64,000 nt of DNA, taken from assembly GCF_004153545.1 (NCBI RefSeq), contig NZ_SDVA01000001.1, positions 478,603-542,602 on the forward strand, written 5' to 3'. This DNA is from Serinicoccus sediminis. GTDB lineage: Bacteria; Actinomycetota; Actinomycetes; Actinomycetales; Dermatophilaceae. Each line of letters begins with the position of its first letter. Position 1 is the stretch's first letter. Made by a program: the position numbers and the translations under genes. The notes under the pieces were generated by a model. The model had not been told where the DNA came from, searched no databases, and worked only from the letters and a program-made list of their open reading frames with translations. This document shows, piece after piece, positions 17,909 through 28,539 of this stretch.

Positions 17909-19525
17909 TCAGGTGAGCAGCCCGGTGACCCGCTCGGCGGCGGCGCGGACGCGGCCGTCGGCCACCAGGTCGACGACGGTCTCGATCTCCGGGCTGAGGT
18001 AGCGGTCGGGGCCGGGGCCCTCGACGCCGGACTCCCGCAGCAGTGCCACGACGGCGGCGGTGGCGGGCGCGGGGGTGAGCGGGGCGCGCAGGTCGAGGGC
18101 GCGCGCGGCGGTGAGCACCTCGATGGCGACGACGCGGGTGAGCCCGTCGACGGCGCGGCGCAGCTGGCGCGCCGCGCCCCACCCCATGCTCACGTGGTCC
18201 TCCTGCATGGCCGAGGACGGTATGGAGTCCACGCTCGCCGGGACCGCCAGCCGCTTGAGCTCGCTGACGACCGCGGCCTGGGTGTACTGCGCGATCATCT
18301 GCCCGCTGTCGGTGCCGGGGTCGTCGGCGAGGAAGGGCGGCAGCCCGTGGTTGCGCGCGACGTCGAGGAAGCGGTCGGTGCGCCGCTCGCTGATGCCGGC
18401 GACGTCGGCGGCCACGACGGCCAGGAAGTCCAGCACGTGGGCCACGGGGGCGCCGTGGAAGTTGCCGTTGGACTCGACCCGGCCGTCGAGGGTGACGACC
18501 GGGTTGTCGACGGCGGCGGCGAGCTCACGGTCGGCGACGGTGCGGGCGTACCCGCAGGTGTCGCGGGCCGAGCCGTGCACCTGCGGGGAGCAGCGCAGGG
18601 AGTAGGCGTCCTGCACCCGGGTGCACCCCTCGGTGCGGTGCGACTCGCGGATCGCGCTGTCGCGCAGCAGGGCTCGCAGGTTCTCGGCGGACCGGGCCTG
18701 GCCGGGGTGGGGGCGCAGCGCCTGCAGGTCGGCGGCGAAGACGTCGTCGGTCCCGAGCTGGCCCTCGACGCTCATGGCGGCGGCGACGTCGGCGCTGGTG
18801 AGCAGGGTGCCAAGGTCGTGCAGGGCGAGGACGAGCATGCCGAGCATGCCGTCGGTGCCGTTGATGAGGGCCAGCCCCTCCTTCTCGGCGAGCTCGACCG
18901 GCGCGATGCCCGCGCGGGCGAGGGCCTCGCCCGCCGGCAGCAGCTCCTGCGGCGTCTGCGTCCAGGTGGCGTGGTCGGCGCCGGCGGCCGCACCGACCCG
19001 CACCTGACCCTCGCCCATCACGGCGAGCGCGCAGTGGGCGAGCGGAGCCAGGTCGCCGGAGCAGCCGAGCGAGCCGTGCTCGCGGACGACGGGGGTGATG
19101 CCGGCATCCAGGAGCGCGGCATACGCCTGGGCGGTCTCGAGGCGCACCCCGGTGCGGCCGGTGGCCAGCGTGGACAGCCGCAGCAGCATGAGGGCGCGGG
19201 TCACCTCGCGCTCGACCTCCGGGCCGGAGCCCGCGGCGTGGCTGCGGACCAGGCTGCGCTGCAGCTGGGCGCGCTTGTGCGGCGGGATGCTCGTGGTGGC
19301 GAGGGCCCCGAAGCCGGTGGAGATGCCGTAGTGCGGCCGGCTGTCGCCGGCGAGGTCCTCGATGATGCGGCGGGTCGCGGTGATGCCGTCGACAGCCTCC
19401 GCGGACAGGGTGACGCGGGCGCCGTGGCGGGCCACGGCGACGACCTCGGCGTGGCTCAGCGGGCCGACGCCGACGACCACCTCGGTGGGGCTGTCGGGTT
19501 CGGGAAGGCGGCTCATGCAGACCAT
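17909..19525 (-). CDS. hutH: Histidine ammonia-lyase HutH
   Basis: 538-residue lyase, first step of histidine degradation (histidine to trans-urocanate). [10 protein letters not shown] (about 67) and [16 protein letters not shown] (about 150) are diagnostic. The tripeptide that cyclises to the MIO prosthetic group is Cys-Ser-Gly here rather than Ala-Ser-Gly, a known variant in actinobacterial enzymes. The start is either ATG at 19525 or ATG at 19516; neither has a good ribosome-binding site. First gene of hutH-hutU-yjiH, preceded by an inverted/tandem repeat. Confidence 0.95.
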   Translation of the reverse strand: MVCMSRLPEPDSPTEVVVGVGPLSHAEVVAVARHGARVTLSAEAVDGITATRRIIEDLAGDSRPHYGISTGFGALATTSIPPHKRAQLQRSLVRSHAAGSGPEVEREVTRALMLLRLSTLATGRTGVRLETAQAYAALLDAGITPVVREHGSLGCSGDLAPLAHCALAVMGEGQVRVGAAAGADHATWTQTPQELLPAGEALARAGIAPVELAEKEGLALINGTDGMLGMLVLALHDLGTLLTSADVAAAMSVEGQLGTDDVFAADLQALRPHPGQARSAENLRALLRDSAIRESHRTEGCTRVQDAYSLRCSPQVHGSARDTCGYARTVADRELAAAVDNPVVTLDGRVESNGNFHGAPVAHVLDFLAVVAADVAGISERRTDRFLDVARNHGLPPFLADDPGTDSGQMIAQYTQAAVVSELKRLAVPASVDSIPSSAMQEDHVSMGWGAARQLRRAVDGLTRVVAIEVLTAARALDLRAPLTPAPATAAVVALLRESGVEGPGPDRYLSPEIETVVDLVADGRVRAAAERVTGLLT

Positions 19526-19606
19526 TGGAGCGCTGCGACGGGCCCGGCGTCACCGGGTTCGGCCGCAGTCCTGTCTCGCATCCCAGACGCGGCGGCCGTG
19601 CCCCGC

Positions 19607-19732
19607 CCTCGAGAACCTGAGCAACGAAGAGTGCCCTACTCGGGTGCTGCAGCCCCTGCGTCGAGCACGTTTCTCTGCTCAGGTCGAGGCGGGGCGGCGC
19701 AGCCCTGCGTCGAGGACCTTTCTCTGCTCAGG
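19607..19732. repeat. Three-copy inverted plus tandem repeat upstream of hutH
   Basis: A ~40-bp unit with core CGTCGAGCACGTTTCTCTGC followed by TCAGG occurs at about 19647-19687 and again, slightly changed, at 19700-19732. A third, inverted and more diverged copy occupies 19607-19652, meeting the first at a central CTGCAG. The last copy runs into the 3' end of the amidotransferase gene and supplies its stop codon. It could act as a terminator for that gene or as a binding site near the hut promoter; no mobile-element gene is associated. Confidence 0.6.
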
Positions 19733-20465
19733 CCGGGGCAGGGCGGCCGAAGCGCTCGACGAAGGCCGGCAGCAGGCTGCGCACGTGGGCGAGGTCGACC
19801 GACTCGGCCTGGGCCACGATGGGCGCGACCTCCTCGGGCTCGCAGTAGCCGTGACCGGCGTAGATGTGCAGCCGTCGCTCGAGCGACTCCGCGTCCAGCT
19901 CGGGGTGGAACTGCGTGGCGTAGACGTGGCGCCCCATCCGGAACATCTGCGTGGGGCAGCCCGCCGACGACGCGAGCAGCACCGCACCGGGCGGCAGCAC
20001 GGCGCACGCCTCCTTGTGCCCGACGATCGCGTGGAACGGGTCCGGCACACCGGCGAGCAGCGGGTCGGACCGGCCCTGCTCGGTGAGCGAGATCTCCACC
20101 GCGGCGGGCGCCTCGCCGAACCGGCGGTCGACGGTCCCGCCCAGGGCCAGGCCGAGCAGCCCGATCCCGTAGCACGCGCCGAGGAACGGCACGTCCGCCT
20201 CGACGACGCGGCGGGCCAGGGCGGCCAGATCCCGCTCGACCCGCTGCTGCACCTCGCCCTTGCGCTCGTCGGAGGCGTTGAACGGGCTGCCACCCAGGAT
20301 GATCCCGCTGTAGGCCGTGAGGTCGACGGGCGGCAATGGGGCCGCCTCGACGCGGACCCGGTGCAGCTCGCTCTCCTGCAACCCGGCGTAGCGCAGGAAG
20401 CCCGCGTACTCGTCGTCGGCGGCGTCGTCCTCGGCGCGCGTGCCGAGCAGCAGGAAGGGCCTCAC
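19728..20465 (-). CDS. Class I glutamine amidotransferase (GMP synthase-like)
   Basis: 245-residue GATase1-domain protein. The nucleophile lies in FLGACYGIGLLG (Cys about 100) and the catalytic His-x-Glu in YATQFHPELD (about 190). FHAIVGHKEA (about 150) is shared with stand-alone GMP-synthase-like amidotransferases. No synthetase partner is adjacent, so the acceptor is unknown; such proteins may act as glutaminases or gamma-glutamyl hydrolases. GTG at 20465 has TAGGCT about 8 nt upstream, within a bidirectional promoter shared with the ASCH gene. Confidence 0.85.
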   Translation of the reverse strand: MRPFLLLGTRAEDDAADDEYAGFLRYAGLQESELHRVRVEAAPLPPVDLTAYSGIILGGSPFNASDERKGEVQQRVERDLAALARRVVEADVPFLGACYGIGLLGLALGGTVDRRFGEAPAAVEISLTEQGRSDPLLAGVPDPFHAIVGHKEACAVLPPGAVLLASSAGCPTQMFRMGRHVYATQFHPELDAESLERRLHIYAGHGYCEPEEVAPIVAQAESVDLAHVRSLLPAFVERFGRPAPA

Positions 20466-20473
20466 ACCGGCAG

Positions 20474-20483
20474 AGCCTAGGGT
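20474..20483. promoter_or_regulatory. Overlapping divergent -10 elements
   Basis: The sequence AGCCTAGGGT reads TAGGGT on the + strand (20478-20483; 7 nt before GTG 20491) and TAGGCT on the - strand (20474-20479; 8 nt before GTG 20465). The two -10 hexamers share the central TA, so one site should drive both genes as leaderless mRNAs. Confidence 0.55.
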
Positions 20484-20490
20484 GGGCGGT

Positions 20491-21126
20491 GTGGACGAGC
20501 CGACACCGACCGGGCAGGACCAGAGCTTGCGCGACCGCGCGATCGCGGCCTTCTGGGCCGACGCGCGCATCCGCGGCAAGCTCAACCGCATCGAGGTGTA
20601 TGCCGGGGGCCAGGTGAGCGACACCCTCCCACCGCCGGCGTGGAGCTTCGGCGACGAGGACGACCCGGCCACCGCGGACCGCCTCCTCGACCTGGTGCTC
20701 GAGGGCCGCAAGACCGCGACCGCGAGCGCCTACCGGGACTACGAGGAGGAGGCGCGGCAGCGGGGGGCCGAGCCCGCCGACGACGCCCCCGGCGACACGC
20801 TGACCCGCACCGGCGTCGGCCTCGACCTGGCCCTGCCCGAGCCCGGCCTGCTGTCGATCATCCTCGACGGGGCGGGTCAGCCGCGGGCGCTGGTCCGGAT
20901 CACCGACGTCGAGGTGTGCCGCTTCGCCGACGTCCCCGAGGAGCACGCCCGCCTGGAGGGCGAGGGCGACCGCAGCCTCGAGGAGTGGCGGGCCGTGCAC
21001 CGGGACGCGTTCGCCGCCACCGCACCGCACGGCGAGCCGGTCGACGACGACACCCTCGTGGTCCTCGAGCGCTTCGAGGTGCTGGTGCCCGCGGCGGCCG
21101 GACGGGCCGCCCGACGGCTTCCCTGA
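20491..21126 (+). CDS. ASCH-domain protein
   Basis: 211 residues. WSFGDEDDPATADRLLDLVL and EGRKTATASAYRDYEEE (about 50-85) match ASCH-domain proteins, a PUA-like fold linked to RNA binding or, in some members, hydrolysis of modified cytidines. The domain continues through IILDGAGQPRALVRITDVEV (about 130-150) to a conserved ending. GTG 20491 is preferred because of the TAGGGT -10; an in-frame GTG at 20482 would overlap that element. Divergent from the amidotransferase gene with a 25-bp gap. Confidence 0.85.
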   Translation: MDEPTPTGQDQSLRDRAIAAFWADARIRGKLNRIEVYAGGQVSDTLPPPAWSFGDEDDPATADRLLDLVLEGRKTATASAYRDYEEEARQRGAEPADDAPGDTLTRTGVGLDLALPEPGLLSIILDGAGQPRALVRITDVEVCRFADVPEEHARLEGEGDRSLEEWRAVHRDAFAATAPHGEPVDDDTLVVLERFEVLVPAAAGRAARRLP

Positions 21127-21172
21127 GAGCCCGTCGCGACGGCCCGCCGACGGCGCCAGCCGCCGCCCGGGT

Positions 21173-22192
21173 TCAGACCCGGACGAGCATCCTGCCGGTG
21201 TTGTCCCCGCGCAGCAGGCCCAGGAAGGCGTCGACCGCGTTCTCGATGCCCTCGACGACCGTCTCGCGGGAGCGCAGCTGCCCCGAGGACAGCCACCCGG
21301 CGGCCTGCCCGGCGAACTCCCCCGCCAGGTCCTGGTGGTCGGCGACCAGGAAGCCGGTCATCGTGCCCCGCACCTGGATGAGCCGCGCCAGGTTGCGCGG
21401 GCCCGGGGCCGGCTCGGTGTCGTTGTAGCCGGAGATCGCGCCGCAGATGGCGATGCGCCCGCCCTGGCGCAGGGCACCGATCGCGGCCTCGAGGTGGTCG
21501 CCGCCGACGTTGTCGAAGTAGACGTCGATCCCGTCGGGCGCGTGCTCGGCGAGCTGGGCGGCGACGTCGCCGTCCTTGTAGTTGAAGGCGGCGTCGAAGC
21601 CGAGCTCGTCGACGAGGTGGTCGACCTTCTCCTGCGACCCGGCACTCCCGATGACGCGAGAGGCGCCGAGGGCCTTGGCGACCTGGCCGGCCACGCTCCC
21701 GACGGCGCCGGCGGCACCGGAGACGAAGACGACGTCGCCCTCGCGCAGCTGGGCCACCCGGACCAGCCCGGCGTAGGCGGTGAGCCCGGTCATCCCCAGC
21801 ACACCGAGGTAGGCCGAGGCGGGTGCCGCGTCGGTGTCGACGGCCCGTGCGGAGCCGGCGTCCACGACCGCCTCCTCGCGCCAGCCGAGCTGGTGCAGGA
21901 CGTGGTCCCCCACGGCATACCCCTCGGCGCGGGACTCCTCGACGACCCCCACGGCGCCCCCCTCCATCGCGCGACCCAGCTCGAAGGGGGCGACGTAGGA
22001 GCGGGTGTCGTTCATCCGGCCCCGCATGTAGGGGTCGACGGAGATCAGCTCGTTGCGCACCCGGAGCTGCCCGTCGGCGAGCTCGGGCAGCTCGCTGGTC
22101 GCGAGCTCGAAGTCGGACGGCTCGGGCCAGCCGTGCGGTCGGGAGACGAGGCGGACCTCGCGGGCGGGGGTGGAGCGGTCAGCGGTGGTCAC
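21173..22192 (-). CDS. NADP-dependent medium-chain oxidoreductase (CurA/PTGR-like)
   Basis: 339-residue zinc-independent MDR enzyme. LISVDPYMRGRMND (about 45), SGAAGAVGSVAGQVAKALG (about 145, Rossmann glycines), NYKDGDV and DVYFDNVGGDHLEAAI (about 210) are typical of NADPH-dependent double-bond reductases acting on enals/enones. GTG at 22192 is preceded by GGAGGAGAAC, a strong ribosome-binding site. Single gene, convergent with the ASCH gene and divergent from glgP. Physiological substrate not predictable. Confidence 0.92.
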   Translation of the reverse strand: MTTADRSTPAREVRLVSRPHGWPEPSDFELATSELPELADGQLRVRNELISVDPYMRGRMNDTRSYVAPFELGRAMEGGAVGVVEESRAEGYAVGDHVLHQLGWREEAVVDAGSARAVDTDAAPASAYLGVLGMTGLTAYAGLVRVAQLREGDVVFVSGAAGAVGSVAGQVAKALGASRVIGSAGSQEKVDHLVDELGFDAAFNYKDGDVAAQLAEHAPDGIDVYFDNVGGDHLEAAIGALRQGGRIAICGAISGYNDTEPAPGPRNLARLIQVRGTMTGFLVADHQDLAGEFAGQAAGWLSSGQLRSRETVVEGIENAVDAFLGLLRGDNTGRMLVRV

Positions 22193-22284
22193 GGGTGTTC
22201 TCCTCCGTGGTCGGGTGCGGTCCTGACGGTTCTCGCTGCCAACACGCGCTTGACGTGAGGTATGCCCGGGAACCACCGAGGCCC

Positions 22285-22290
22285 TACCCT
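22285..22290 (+). promoter_or_regulatory. -10 element TACCCT of glgP
   Basis: TACCCT, an 8-nt spacer, then GTG at 22299; predicted leaderless start. Confidence 0.45.
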
Positions 22291-22298
22291 TACGACTC

Positions 22299-24848
<2,550 letters not shown>

Positions 24849-24862
24849 GCGCGAGCGAGGAC

Positions 24863-24879
24863 GGGTAGGCGCCTACCCT
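24863..24879 (+). promoter_or_regulatory. 16-bp perfect palindrome overlapping the -10 of the IclR gene
   Basis: GGGTAGGCGCCTACCC (24863-24878) is a perfect palindrome. Its right half supplies the -10 TACCCT (24874-24879), which lies 7 nt before the ATG at 24887. Position and symmetry suggest an autoregulatory operator of the regulator encoded next to it. Confidence 0.55.
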
Positions 24880-24886
24880 CGGGGTC

Positions 24887-25669
24887 ATGGCCACCGGCAA
24901 CGCCCCCGCCGCCGGGCACGCCCTGGCCATCCTCACCCTGCTGGCCCGGCACGCGACGCCGGTCGCGGCGGCGACCATCGCGCGCGAGCTCGGGCTGCCG
25001 CGGTCCACGACCTACCACCTGCTCACGGTCCTCGTCGAGCAGGGGTATGCGGTGCACCTGCCCGAGGAGCGCCGCTACGGTCTCGGGGTCGCCGCCTACG
25101 AGCTGGGCTCGGCCTACACCCGGCAGGCGCCGCTGCAGCGTCTGGCCCGGCCCCGGCTGACCCGGCTCGCCGACGCGTCGGGGCACAACGCCCATCTCGC
25201 GGTGCTGCACGGCCCGGACGTCCTCTACGTCATCGAGGAGCGGGTCGCCGGCCGGCCCTCGCTCGTCTCCGACGTCGGGGTGCGGCTGCCGGCCACCCTG
25301 ACCGCGAGCGGCCTGGCCATCCTCGCCTCCCTCCCGGAGGCCCAGGCGCGCGCGCTCTTCCCCTCCCGCGAGTCCTTCGTGCAGCGCCACGGCAGCGGCC
25401 CACGCTCGCTCGTCGAGCTGCGGCGCGAGCTCTCCGCCACCCGCTCCCGGGGGTATGCCGTCGAGGACGGCCTCGTGACGCCCGGTCTGGCGTCGGTCGC
25501 CTCAGCGGTGCTCGACCACGCCGGCCACCCGGTCGCGGGGGTCGCCGTCACCTACCCGGTGGAGCCGGACGTGCAGCTCGAGGCGGTCGTGCAGCTGGTG
25601 CGCCAGACCGCCGCCGAGCTGTCCGCGCGGCTCGGTCACCGTGACCGGGGGCGTTCCCCGGTGGGCTGA
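24887..25669 (+). CDS. IclR-family transcriptional regulator
   Basis: 260 residues. An N-terminal winged HTH (about 8-65) with PRSTTYHLLTVLVEQGYAV as recognition region is followed by the IclR effector domain (about 80-250; ASGHNAHLAVLHGPDVLYVI, TASGLAILA, GLASVASAV and PVAGVAVTYPV). It is monocistronic on the + strand after glgP. A 16-bp palindrome over its own promoter suggests autoregulation. Its targets may be elsewhere, since no catabolic operon is directly adjacent; the hut cluster 5 kb away is possible but unsupported. Confidence 0.93.
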   Translation: MATGNAPAAGHALAILTLLARHATPVAAATIARELGLPRSTTYHLLTVLVEQGYAVHLPEERRYGLGVAAYELGSAYTRQAPLQRLARPRLTRLADASGHNAHLAVLHGPDVLYVIEERVAGRPSLVSDVGVRLPATLTASGLAILASLPEAQARALFPSRESFVQRHGSGPRSLVELRRELSATRSRGYAVEDGLVTPGLASVASAVLDHAGHPVAGVAVTYPVEPDVQLEAVVQLVRQTAAELSARLGHRDRGRSPVG

Positions 25670-25720
25670 CCGCCCAGCTACTCCGAGTCGCTCATCTGAA
25701 CGCGCTCTCGTGGGCCCTGG

Positions 25721-26230
25721 TCACGTACCCGGGCGGAAGTAGCTGAACACCCCTCGGCCCGACTTCTTCTTCTCGCCAGGAAGGTCGCCGCTGCTGCGGA
25801 GTCGATCCACGAGCGCATCGACCTGCTCACGGTTGAGGTCCAGATAGTGGTGGACCTGCTGCCAGTAGGGATCCGTGGCCGATCCCTCTTCTGGACGAGC
25901 GGGTTCGTCCGTGATCAGCGTGAACGATCGCTCTCCGTCGCGGTCCTCCACCATCCTGACCTGAGTCCACGGCTGCTCACCGACCAGCCGGTAGAGCTCC
26001 GTGATGGCGTCGAACACAGGCCCCGTCCGACCGTATTCGGCACAGACCTGGTCCTCCTCAGCGTTCCAGGTCAGCACCCGGTTGAGGCGGATGTTGTGCG
26101 GCGCCAGTGATCCATCCTCCTGGGTCAGCCGGCCGATCCACAGGACCGCACGGATCCATCCTGGGTGGTCCTGGACCAGACCGCGGGTGATCTGGCCGAG
26201 GACGGCCTCGAGCGCACCGTCGTCTTGCAC
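25721..26230 (-). CDS. Putative immunity protein, DUF600/YezG-like
   Basis: 169 residues, acidic, no signal peptide. VFDAITELYRLVGEQPWTQV (about 87-106) and RSFTLITDE resemble the YezG/DUF600 immunity family that neutralises nuclease toxins. It lies 8 bp after the toxin stop in the same operon; GTG at 26230 has AGGAGG with short spacing, which decides the start over upstream in-frame codons inside the toxin. GC is low for the region (39 of 60 in row 25861-25920, against 47 of 60 in row 25141-25200), as expected for exchanged toxin-immunity cassettes. Family call moderate; role inferred from position. Confidence 0.7.
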   Translation of the reverse strand: MQDDGALEAVLGQITRGLVQDHPGWIRAVLWIGRLTQEDGSLAPHNIRLNRVLTWNAEEDQVCAEYGRTGPVFDAITELYRLVGEQPWTQVRMVEDRDGERSFTLITDEPARPEEGSATDPYWQQVHHYLDLNREQVDALVDRLRSSGDLPGEKKKSGRGVFSYFRPGT

Positions 26231-26238
26231 CGCGCCTC

Positions 26239-28191
26239 CTACTTGTTGATGAAAGGATCGAACTCCACCAGTTGACCATCGATCCACGCGGACACGTCGA
26301 AGCGCGTCGGTCGTCGATCCCCCGCCCTCCCGTACTGCGGCTTGATCTCGATACTCACAGACCGGCCATCCTTGAGAGCATCGCGCAGACGCTTCTCCAT
26401 CCGTGCGTACTGCCCCTGGTTGAGGTTGGCCAGCCCGTCGTCGATCGGCTTGCCGTTGCCGGGCAGGACGTTGAGGCGGTTGGTCGGGCCCCCGAGCGAG
26501 TCGGCGATGAGGTGGAAGCCCACGTCAGTGTCCTTGGCGTCCGGGCCCTTGCCGATGTCGGTCTGCAGGCTGGGGTCGTTGCGGCCGACAGGGTTGAGCG
26601 TGAGTTCTCCGCCGACCTCGATCGGCCTGCCCTCGACATCGGTGCGCCAGGACATCCCCTCGTACTCGTAGCGCACGTCGGGGTGGGGGTTGTTCGCCGC
26701 CCGGTTGAAGTCGTCCATGGTGTCGAAGCGGAAGACGCCCGGCTCGACGTTGTCGGCCTTGGCGAGCAGCTGCACCGACTCGTCCATCTGGTTCAGCGGC
26801 ACGTTGTCGAGGTTCTTCAGGACGGCCTCGGCCGCCGCACCCGTGAGGACCTTCCGCCCCCACTTCGCGCCGGTGGCGGCCTGACCGCCGAGCGGGACCA
26901 GCGCCACCATCGACAGCGACCCGTCGACGACATTGCCCTCGGCGAAGTACCAGACGCCGTTGGCGAGGTCGGCGAGCTCCCCGATCCCGGGGATGAGGCC
27001 CAGGGTGTCCAGCACGATGTGCCCGGCCGAGGACCACCAGGGGTCGTCCTCGCCGCGCGAGGCGACCTCCTGCTTGAAGGCCTCGCTCGCCCAGTAGGCG
27101 TCGTCGGCCACCTCGGCCGAGTAGACCGAACCGCCCTCGTAGGGCGTGGCGGCCGCGAGGATCATGGCGCCGGCGGCCGCACCGTCGTCGACCGGCCACC
27201 GCCGCTGCGAGATGAGGTAGTCCATGAAGGCGCTCACCTCCTGGTCCTCCCCGTCGACCTCCACGGTCGTGGTGCCCGACTCCTGGAAGATCCGCATCCC
27301 CGCCTCGGGGTCCCTCGCCACCGCCTCCAGCACCAGCGCCAGCGGGTCGTAGGCCTCGGTGCCGTCCGGCAGCCGGGCCCCGAGGTAGCTCCCCATGGGG
27401 TAGGAGCTCTGGGACCACATGCCCTTGTAGCCCTCGTCCCCGGTCTCGTAGTCGTGGAGCGCCTGCGTCAGCCCGACGGTGACGTCGGTCGACCACCGGC
27501 CACGCGAGACGACCGCCGCCAGCCGCGAGGCCTGGCCGGGTGGCTCGGTGCTCGTGATGGCGTCGATCCACTGCTGGCCCCAGCCCCGCGGCGGGGCCAC
27601 GTCGCCGGTGCCGCGCGAGGCCAGACCCATCGTCCGCCCCAGACCGTCGAGGAGCGCGTCGTAGTCCTGCCGCCAGGCCTCCAGGTCCTGCTGGTAGTCG
27701 GGGTCGTACATGGTGTTCTGCGGCGGGTAGCCGGCACCGAGGATGGTGTTCGACAGGTCCTCCAGGTCCACGCGCGCGGCCAGCGCCTGGGCGAAGTAGG
27801 GGTCGGTGCTGCCCTCGGCCAGCAGGTCGAGGATCTCCTGCGGGACCTGCCCGCCCTCCTCGAGGTAGTCGGCGACCCGCTGCGCGTCCGCCTCGACCTG
27901 CGCCTGGCTCTTGGTGGACAGGTCGTCCTCGTCGAACTGCGCATACATCTGCACGCCCGGGGTCGAGGCCTCGAGCTGCTGGGCCAGGGCCAACCGCCGG
28001 TGCAGCCCCCGGATCTCACCGTCGGCCCAGCCGAGCACCCCGTCGACGCGGGAGAGCGACCCGGTGCCGAGCATGACCCCGCTCAGCCGCCCGGACACGA
28101 CGGACCGGTCCACCGGCAGGTCGGAGCGCACCCTCTCCATACCGGCGACGAGGTCGGTGAAGCCCGGTATGTGGATCGAGCAGGTGGCCAT
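26239..28191 (-). CDS. Polymorphic toxin with C-terminal DNA/RNA non-specific endonuclease domain
   Basis: 650 residues. The long helical N-terminal half has no signal peptide. The hydrophobic pretoxin segment (about 385-445) has the characteristic LGLIPGIGELADLANG and VALVPLGGQAATGAKWG. The tip (about 545-650) contains DVGFHLIADSLGGPTNRLNV with likely catalytic His560, then LNQGQYARMEKRLRDAL, as in Endonuclease_NS_2 toxins of the YeeF/LXG type. ATG at 28191 shares a base with the stop of the small upstream gene. GC drops to 33 of 60 in row 26341-26400, over the toxin tip. Export through an ESX/type VII route is likely but inferred, since no secretion genes are in the window. Confidence 0.82.
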   Translation of the reverse strand: MATCSIHIPGFTDLVAGMERVRSDLPVDRSVVSGRLSGVMLGTGSLSRVDGVLGWADGEIRGLHRRLALAQQLEASTPGVQMYAQFDEDDLSTKSQAQVEADAQRVADYLEEGGQVPQEILDLLAEGSTDPYFAQALAARVDLEDLSNTILGAGYPPQNTMYDPDYQQDLEAWRQDYDALLDGLGRTMGLASRGTGDVAPPRGWGQQWIDAITSTEPPGQASRLAAVVSRGRWSTDVTVGLTQALHDYETGDEGYKGMWSQSSYPMGSYLGARLPDGTEAYDPLALVLEAVARDPEAGMRIFQESGTTTVEVDGEDQEVSAFMDYLISQRRWPVDDGAAAGAMILAAATPYEGGSVYSAEVADDAYWASEAFKQEVASRGEDDPWWSSAGHIVLDTLGLIPGIGELADLANGVWYFAEGNVVDGSLSMVALVPLGGQAATGAKWGRKVLTGAAAEAVLKNLDNVPLNQMDESVQLLAKADNVEPGVFRFDTMDDFNRAANNPHPDVRYEYEGMSWRTDVEGRPIEVGGELTLNPVGRNDPSLQTDIGKGPDAKDTDVGFHLIADSLGGPTNRLNVLPGNGKPIDDGLANLNQGQYARMEKRLRDALKDGRSVSIEIKPQYGRAGDRRPTRFDVSAWIDGQLVEFDPFINK

Positions 28192-28508
28192 CAGCGCGTC
28201 CCCGCCAGCCTCTGCCACCGGGTCTGCCAGGCGGTGGACTCCACCCGTTCGGGCTGTCCCGAGATGGCGTCGTCGAACTCCTGGATGACGTCGTCGCGCA
28301 CCCGGCCCAGGGTCCGCTGGTGCTCCGCCAGCGCCGCGCCGAAGTCGTCGGCGGTCGTGCTCACCCAGCACCCTGCCGACATGGCCCGGTCGACCTGTGC
28401 CAGCGCCTCCTCGATGTCACCGGCCGGGTCGACCGACCGGCTCCGTGCCTCCTCCAGCGCCGACCTGTAGGGGTTGGGCACCATCGTGACCTCGTCGTCC
28501 CCGGCCAT
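28191..28508 (-). CDS. Small WXG100-like partner protein of the toxin
   Basis: 105 residues, predicted helical hairpin. DIEEALAQVDRAM and GCWVSTTADDFGAALAEHQ (about 54-72) followed by a second amphipathic helix DDVIQEFDDAI resemble small ESX-associated partners that pair with polymorphic toxins, although no strict W-x-G is present. ATG at 28508 follows a GAGGGGGAGG ribosome-binding site. Its stop overlaps the toxin start (TGATG), so the two should be made in equal amounts. It may act as chaperone or secretion partner; inference. Confidence 0.65.
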   Translation of the reverse strand: MAGDDEVTMVPNPYRSALEEARSRSVDPAGDIEEALAQVDRAMSAGCWVSTTADDFGAALAEHQRTLGRVRDDVIQEFDDAISGQPERVESTAWQTRWQRLAGTR

Positions 28509-28539
28509 CGCCCTCCCCCTCGTCCTGTCTGATCCCTGC

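Noticed and set aside
26239..28191. Phage or transposon origin of the low-GC segment
   Set aside because: No integrase, transposase, att-like repeats or phage genes; the pattern fits toxin-tip exchange.
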